Origin: Trichobilharzia szidati
Taxonomy: Eukaryota; Platyhelminthes; Trematoda; Strigeidida; Schistosomatidae
Reading direction: 5' to 3'
Length of the DNA stretch: 64,000 bases
Assembly (NCBI GenBank): GCA_944472155.2
Contig: OX235273.1
Coordinates: 107,840,582-107,904,581, forward strand
A program made the position numbers and the translations under genes. Below the pieces are notes generated by a model. The model was not told the DNA's origin. It made no database searches and saw only the letters and a program-made list of their open reading frames with translations. This document shows, piece after piece, positions 59,775 through 64,000 of this stretch; positions within the stretch are counted from its first letter, which is position 1, and every line of letters begins with the position of its first letter.

Positions 59775-61266
59775 ATAAAGCAAGAACAATAGTTTTGCAA
59801 AATAAAATGGTAACACGAGTGTTTACTTCGTTGACTTCTCATCATCTGATTACAGGCCAAAGTCAAGAATAAGTTTATCTACAGAAACTATTTTAACATA
59901 CTTGCACAGAGTTCATTTTTGAAGAAAAATCAATAAACACCTTATCATACATAATGGAAACATTCGATAAGGCGTAATGAGATGAAAGAGAGTGTGAAAA
60001 TATTCAGTTAGCAGTGCAAAGAGAGACTGATAACTGCTTCTTTCTGAACGCATAAATCAGGTTTCAGGCTCTTGATGGAGATTGATTTAGCAAACTTAAG
60101 GAAAATTGAACTCTTCTGCCTATTGATAATTTTTAAAAGATCTTGTGACGTCCACCTTTAGATATGGGCTTTTCGCTACATGTTTAGAAAATCGGAGATT
60201 CTACCTCTTTACAGTTCTTTCAATGTTACTGCTCCCGCAGATACATGTAAACATACATATAAACAGTAGAGGTTAACATGAGAAGGATATCTGTCGACTT
60301 TTGATTGCACTAAAGAGCAAGTTGTTCGAACCAGCTTGGTTGCAGGAATGGCTCTGCCTAGTGACATCCTCAATCTTCTGTTAACAATTGCTGTAAAAGT
60401 TTCACCTTTAAAATCAAGTTGAATGAAGGTAGGCTTTTTTCTACTGCGATTTTTTTGACATGGACCCTCAGATCTTCCGTGCTTGGTAATGGACCTTTGA
60501 CAGGAACCGTTGCTCTTCAGGGTATTTTCAAGTATCGGAAATACTTCTAATTCTAATTTCTCTGTCTAGCATGATCACCATGCTTCACAGTATAGAGTCT
60601 TAACCAGTTCTCGTTTAAAGCTAGTTGAAAAAAGTCTATTAAAATGTACGTATTGTCCATTCCATGTAGGCTATCGGTAAATTGACTTCTGAAGAATACA
60701 CTCTCCTAAGCGTTGCATGGCAATGTCGAGGAAGTGGAACTTTTCATCGTTTTCATATTCCATAGTAAACTCAATATTGGTATGTGCATCATTGAATCAT
60801 GTGAGTAGTTAGAAAGCATGACTTTCACTGTTTCACACTACAAATTCGTCATCAATATATCAAAAATAACTTGTCCCGTTGATAAATGCTTCAACTTTGT
60901 TAATTTTAAGCTTGGAGAAAAGACTTCAATTCTAGTTCAATTCAAGTTTCCTGAAGTAATCTCCATCAAGAGCCTGAAACCTGATTTATGCGTTCAGAAA
61001 GAAGCAGTTATCAGTCTCTCTTTGCACTGCTAACTGAATATTTTCACACTCTCTTTCATCTCATTACGCATTATTGAATGTTTCCATTATGTATGATAGG
61101 GTGTTTATTGATTTTTCTTCAAAAATGAACTCTGTGCAAGTATGTTAAAATAGTTTCTGTAGATAAACTTATTCTTGACTTTGGCCTGTAATCAGATGAT
61201 GAGAAGTCAACGAAGTAAACACTCGTGTTACCATTTTATTTTGTAAAACTATCGTTCTTGCTTTAC
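59775..61266 (-). mobile_element. Penelope-like element with long inverted terminal copies
   Basis: The arms 59775-60090 and 60955-61266 are almost identical reverse complements of about 310 bases. The body between them reads, on the minus strand, FKGETFTAIVNRRLRMSLGR near 60400, the PLE region before the GIY-YIG domain. Each arm carries SLKPDLCVQKEAV, the conserved end of the PLE endonuclease, and the start of its 3' UTR. The left arm is collinear with the body; the right arm is an inverted extra copy at the 5' side. Inverted terminal copies are a known PLE insertion pattern. Most RT and endonuclease coding is missing. Confidence 0.85.
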
Positions 61267-61389
61267 TCCAATTCATTAGGGGAAAAACTGTAGGCAATCG
61301 AAGATTATTTTTTTCGATAACTTCATCATCAGATTTGACAGTTATATTTATCGTTATAATCAAAGAATGATTTTCAGGTATACATTGAT

Positions 61390-61600
61390 AGGGGTTTGAT
61401 CGATGGGATACAGGATTTCATCATGAGCCGACATTGGTTGGAGAACCATTTGAAGTCCTGGGAGTACTGAACCTCCGTTTCGTCTTACTTTGAAACTCTT
61501 TATTAATTCTCACCCACTGGATTAGTAACCAGGACCTTCTGAATGCAAGGTGAGCTCGTAGTGCATTAGACCACTAGGACATTATGCAACGGCTCACGAA
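61390..61600 (-). mobile_element. SM-alpha-like SINE with degenerate hammerhead core
   Basis: On the minus strand a tRNA-like head has an A-box-like CTAGTGGTCTAATGC (near 61577) and a B-box-like GGTTACTAATCC (near 61525). Downstream, AGAGTTTCAAAGTAAGACGAAACG (near 61500-61476) resembles the stem II and GAAAC part of a hammerhead ribozyme, without a clean CTGATGA. Schistosome SM-alpha SINEs are known to carry hammerheads, and this copy looks inactive. Confidence 0.6.
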
Positions 61601-62239
61601 TTCCAGCTTCTGTCAATTCCTGACAGAGCGATCGCTAGCCAATGTTTCTGATGATTGTTTGTCTTCACACTTAACCTGCTGATCTCAACTGGTCACGACT
61701 TCATACTGAATTGCTTTTTACCGGCAACATCAGCGATTTTTAAAGAGCAACATCGAATCACTGGTATTCGAATTCCAAAAGTTATTTGCCAATAGACTGT
61801 TAATTTGTCAAAGTTCAAAATAGATATATGTGGTAATAGGTATAATTGTAATACTAAATTGAATACCAGTATTATAAATAAATGATTAGGAATGAAAACG
61901 AGTGCAAAGTGATAGATTCTCCTAAATAATTTTCATAATAAACGGTATTCCCATGGGTTGTAAACTTCAAATGGATGAGTGATCATGTTAAGGACGCAAG
62001 TAGGGGAAGAAATTGCGTCGTATGTGTGTCAGTGTGTGTGTTAACAAATACGTTTAAACAAGAAAACAAAAGGTTAATCAATGCAAATGTAATGACGAGG
62101 CTGGTTGGACCTGTTTCTTCTGTTTACAAACACTAGTTGTTTCAAGCGAATTGCAATGGCTTCTTCTGTTTGGAGAATTCGGTAGCTGGATGCTATTTGC
62201 AATTTATTTGGTACCTGATCGATGGTATAGCTTTTACCA

Positions 62240-63190
62240 ATCGAACATCACTGTTCAATAACCTGATGGACGAGACCCTGCTTTTGAACATTTTTATAAA
62301 TGTTTATCAATTCACCTGCTCGTGTGGAGACAAGTATATCGGTCGTTCGACTCGAGTTTTTTTCCAAGAGGGTGCAAGAACACTATCCTGCATGGTAGTT
62401 ACGAAAAGGTGGAAGTGGAGCAATAAGAAGCGTGATCATTGAACATCTGGTCGATAATGATCACCCTATCTCCGTAGCCTCCGCCTTTAAAGTCATCTAC
62501 AAGGCAAAAATTAATTTACCCAAATCACTACGTACTCAACTCATCTGTATTGCTAAAGCCTTTACTATCAAAACAGAAAAGCCAGATCTCTGTGTACAGA
62601 AAATGTTCGTTCAACCCCTACAACTTTCATGGTCTTAATCCCTCTATGTTAAGGTATGGTAATCCCCAATCATATTGTGGCTATACCAATTTTTCATTTT
62701 TCATTTTGTCTATTCAGTTTGTATACTCTTCCTTTATTACGTCAATTGTTACAATTACTGTTCTCACTTTGAACTGTTCCCGGTATAATTTCACTTGTTC
62801 CACTTGTCATTCTAAATCATTTCTTTTGACAACGTTAAATTCTATGCTATTAAATTTCACACAATATTACGTAACGTTTTTATTTTATTCGATTCGTCTA
62901 ATAATCCTGTTATTTCCCACCCATACCAAGTTCTATCCATCCTATGAATTATTCTATATATGACATAAATTGTTTTGCCACTTGACATTTACTTATGATT
63001 ATAATCACAAACATTTTAGTTTTAATTGCATTTCATACTACTACTATTATTATTATTTTATGCATTCACGCCTATGGTTTAATTCCGTCACTGGATATAA
63101 TTTCTTAAAAGCCATATGTGTATATTCGACTTTACAGCTTGATGATAAATTCTTTGGAAAGAGTCTCTTCGCTGAATCACTTGTTTTGAT
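62240..63190 (+). mobile_element. Penelope-like element 3' end with GIY-YIG remnant
   Basis: INVYQFTCSCGDKYIGRSTR (62299-62358) is a clear GIY-YIG core. A frameshift follows, then IIEHLVDNDHPISVASAFKV and KPDLCVQKMFVQPL to a stop at 62638. The 3' UTR, about 550 bases, matches that at 52.8-53.06 kb. It is better preserved than the 51.6 kb copy but lacks the RT. The overlapping T-rich ORFs at 62550-63513 are UTR, not genes. Confidence 0.88.
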
Positions 63191-63194
63191 TTTC

Positions 63195-64000
63195 TATTTG
63201 TTTTATGTCACTTCATTTCACATTCTGTTGTGCCATATTCTAACATTTTGTCTAGTGCACTATGTTGACAACATTTCACTCATCCTATGCTTCCATCATA
63301 TTACATTCATATATTCATTTTTCCGAATGTACTTTACTTTCCGATCATCTATTTCACACATGTCGTCTATTGAACTTTGGCTTGACCTATATTTATTTCT
63401 TTATTTATTTAGTTAGTTGTTCATTCATTTATACAAACATTTGTGGCTCATATAATCCTATATACCAGTATTATTATGGCATTTTATTATTTCCACTCAC
63501 TCGCAAACTTTAACACATACTTAGTGGAATTCAAAAAATAAAAATAAGTGAAATAAAAATATTCACTTCAAAACATTGGGAAATTATACATTATATTATT
63601 TACTATGAAGTGACACAATATAATTATTTCCTAGACATCGTGAACAGGTCATTTCCATTCATTGTTGTCGCTAAAATATGACTAGCTCCATGCATGCGGC
63701 GAAAGGAGAAAAGTAGGAGAGATGTCGCAAAACCTAGTGGGGAATTTCAAAAGCCCAGGACAAATTGAAGTAATCAAGGAAGATGGTGTGCGGCAGCAGA
63801 GTACTCGAGCACATCTATCTGAGCTAAAAGTCTCCATCATTATGACTCTAATTAATAAAATGTAAAGCTAACCACTGCCAGTAATATGCTCAAAAATGTC
63901 TGTCATTTCGTCAACGAGCGTCTGTCCCCTTCATATATCAGAAAAGGTATTATGTTTTTCACATTTTCAAAGATAATGCACCGATGAATACCACTCACCG
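63195..64000. other. Window end, mostly unrecognised
   Basis: AT-rich. The segment 63860-63960 is the partner of 55190-55300. The slightly GC-richer stretch 63680-63800 may be the end of another retroelement but has no clear motif. Confidence 0.35.

Noticed and set aside
62970..63416. 148-codon T-rich ORF with long aromatic runs
   Set aside because: It lies in the PLE 3' UTR shared with 52.8-53.1 kb and in AT-rich flank; low-complexity composition explains it.
1..64000. CRISPR arrays, bacterial operons or rRNA genes
   Set aside because: No regularly spaced direct repeats, no prokaryotic ORF layout and no rRNA-like blocks were seen.

Overview
This window looks like nuclear DNA of a blood fluke (Schistosoma or a close relative). 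It is AT-rich, has no long intact ORF, and carries the usual schistosome retroelement mix: RTE-type and CR1-type non-LTR elements, Penelope-like elements (PLEs) with GIY-YIG endonuclease remnants, and tRNA-derived SINEs. No bacterial-style genes, CRISPR arrays or intact structural RNA genes were seen.

The main content is one plus-strand gene that ORF calling cannot see. A CCAAT/TATA promoter (3194-3245) precedes a signal-peptide exon (3293-3359) that stops in phase 1 at a perfect GTAAGT donor. Over the next 43 kb I find about twenty exons of exactly 9 nt, each between a splice acceptor and a consensus-like donor. All are free of stops only in the phase set by exon 1. A last exon (46835-46857 coding) ends the frame, with AATAAA at 47049. 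The model is a micro-exon gene (MEG) of roughly 94 codons, encoding a small secreted protein with four cysteines outside the signal peptide. MEGs are an established schistosome class of secreted-protein genes. The near-uniform 9-nt exon size and several possible 3-nt exons are the unusual part.

The introns explain how it grew. They hold diverged intragenic duplications (8.3-9.1 with 13.5-14.6 kb; 12.3 with 21.1 kb; a direct repeat at 29.5-30.8 kb; related modules at 32.5-40.4 kb). Several micro-exons look like duplicate pairs. Retroelements have also inserted: an RTE element at 17.7-20.3 kb (minus), RTE fragments at 23.0 and 34.8 kb, SINEs at 9.7, 36.0 and 41.9 kb, and a PLE fragment at 38.6 kb.

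Downstream of the gene (about 47.1-64 kb) is mostly transposon debris: PLE 3' ends at 51.6-53.1 and 62.2-63.2 kb, two PLE fragments flanked by inverted copies (56.8-57.5 and 59.8-61.3 kb), an RTE tail at 54.0 kb, a CR1-like 3' end at 58.4-59.6 kb, and a SINE with a degenerate hammerhead-like core at 61.4 kb. All calls come from reading the sequence; no alignment or database search was run.
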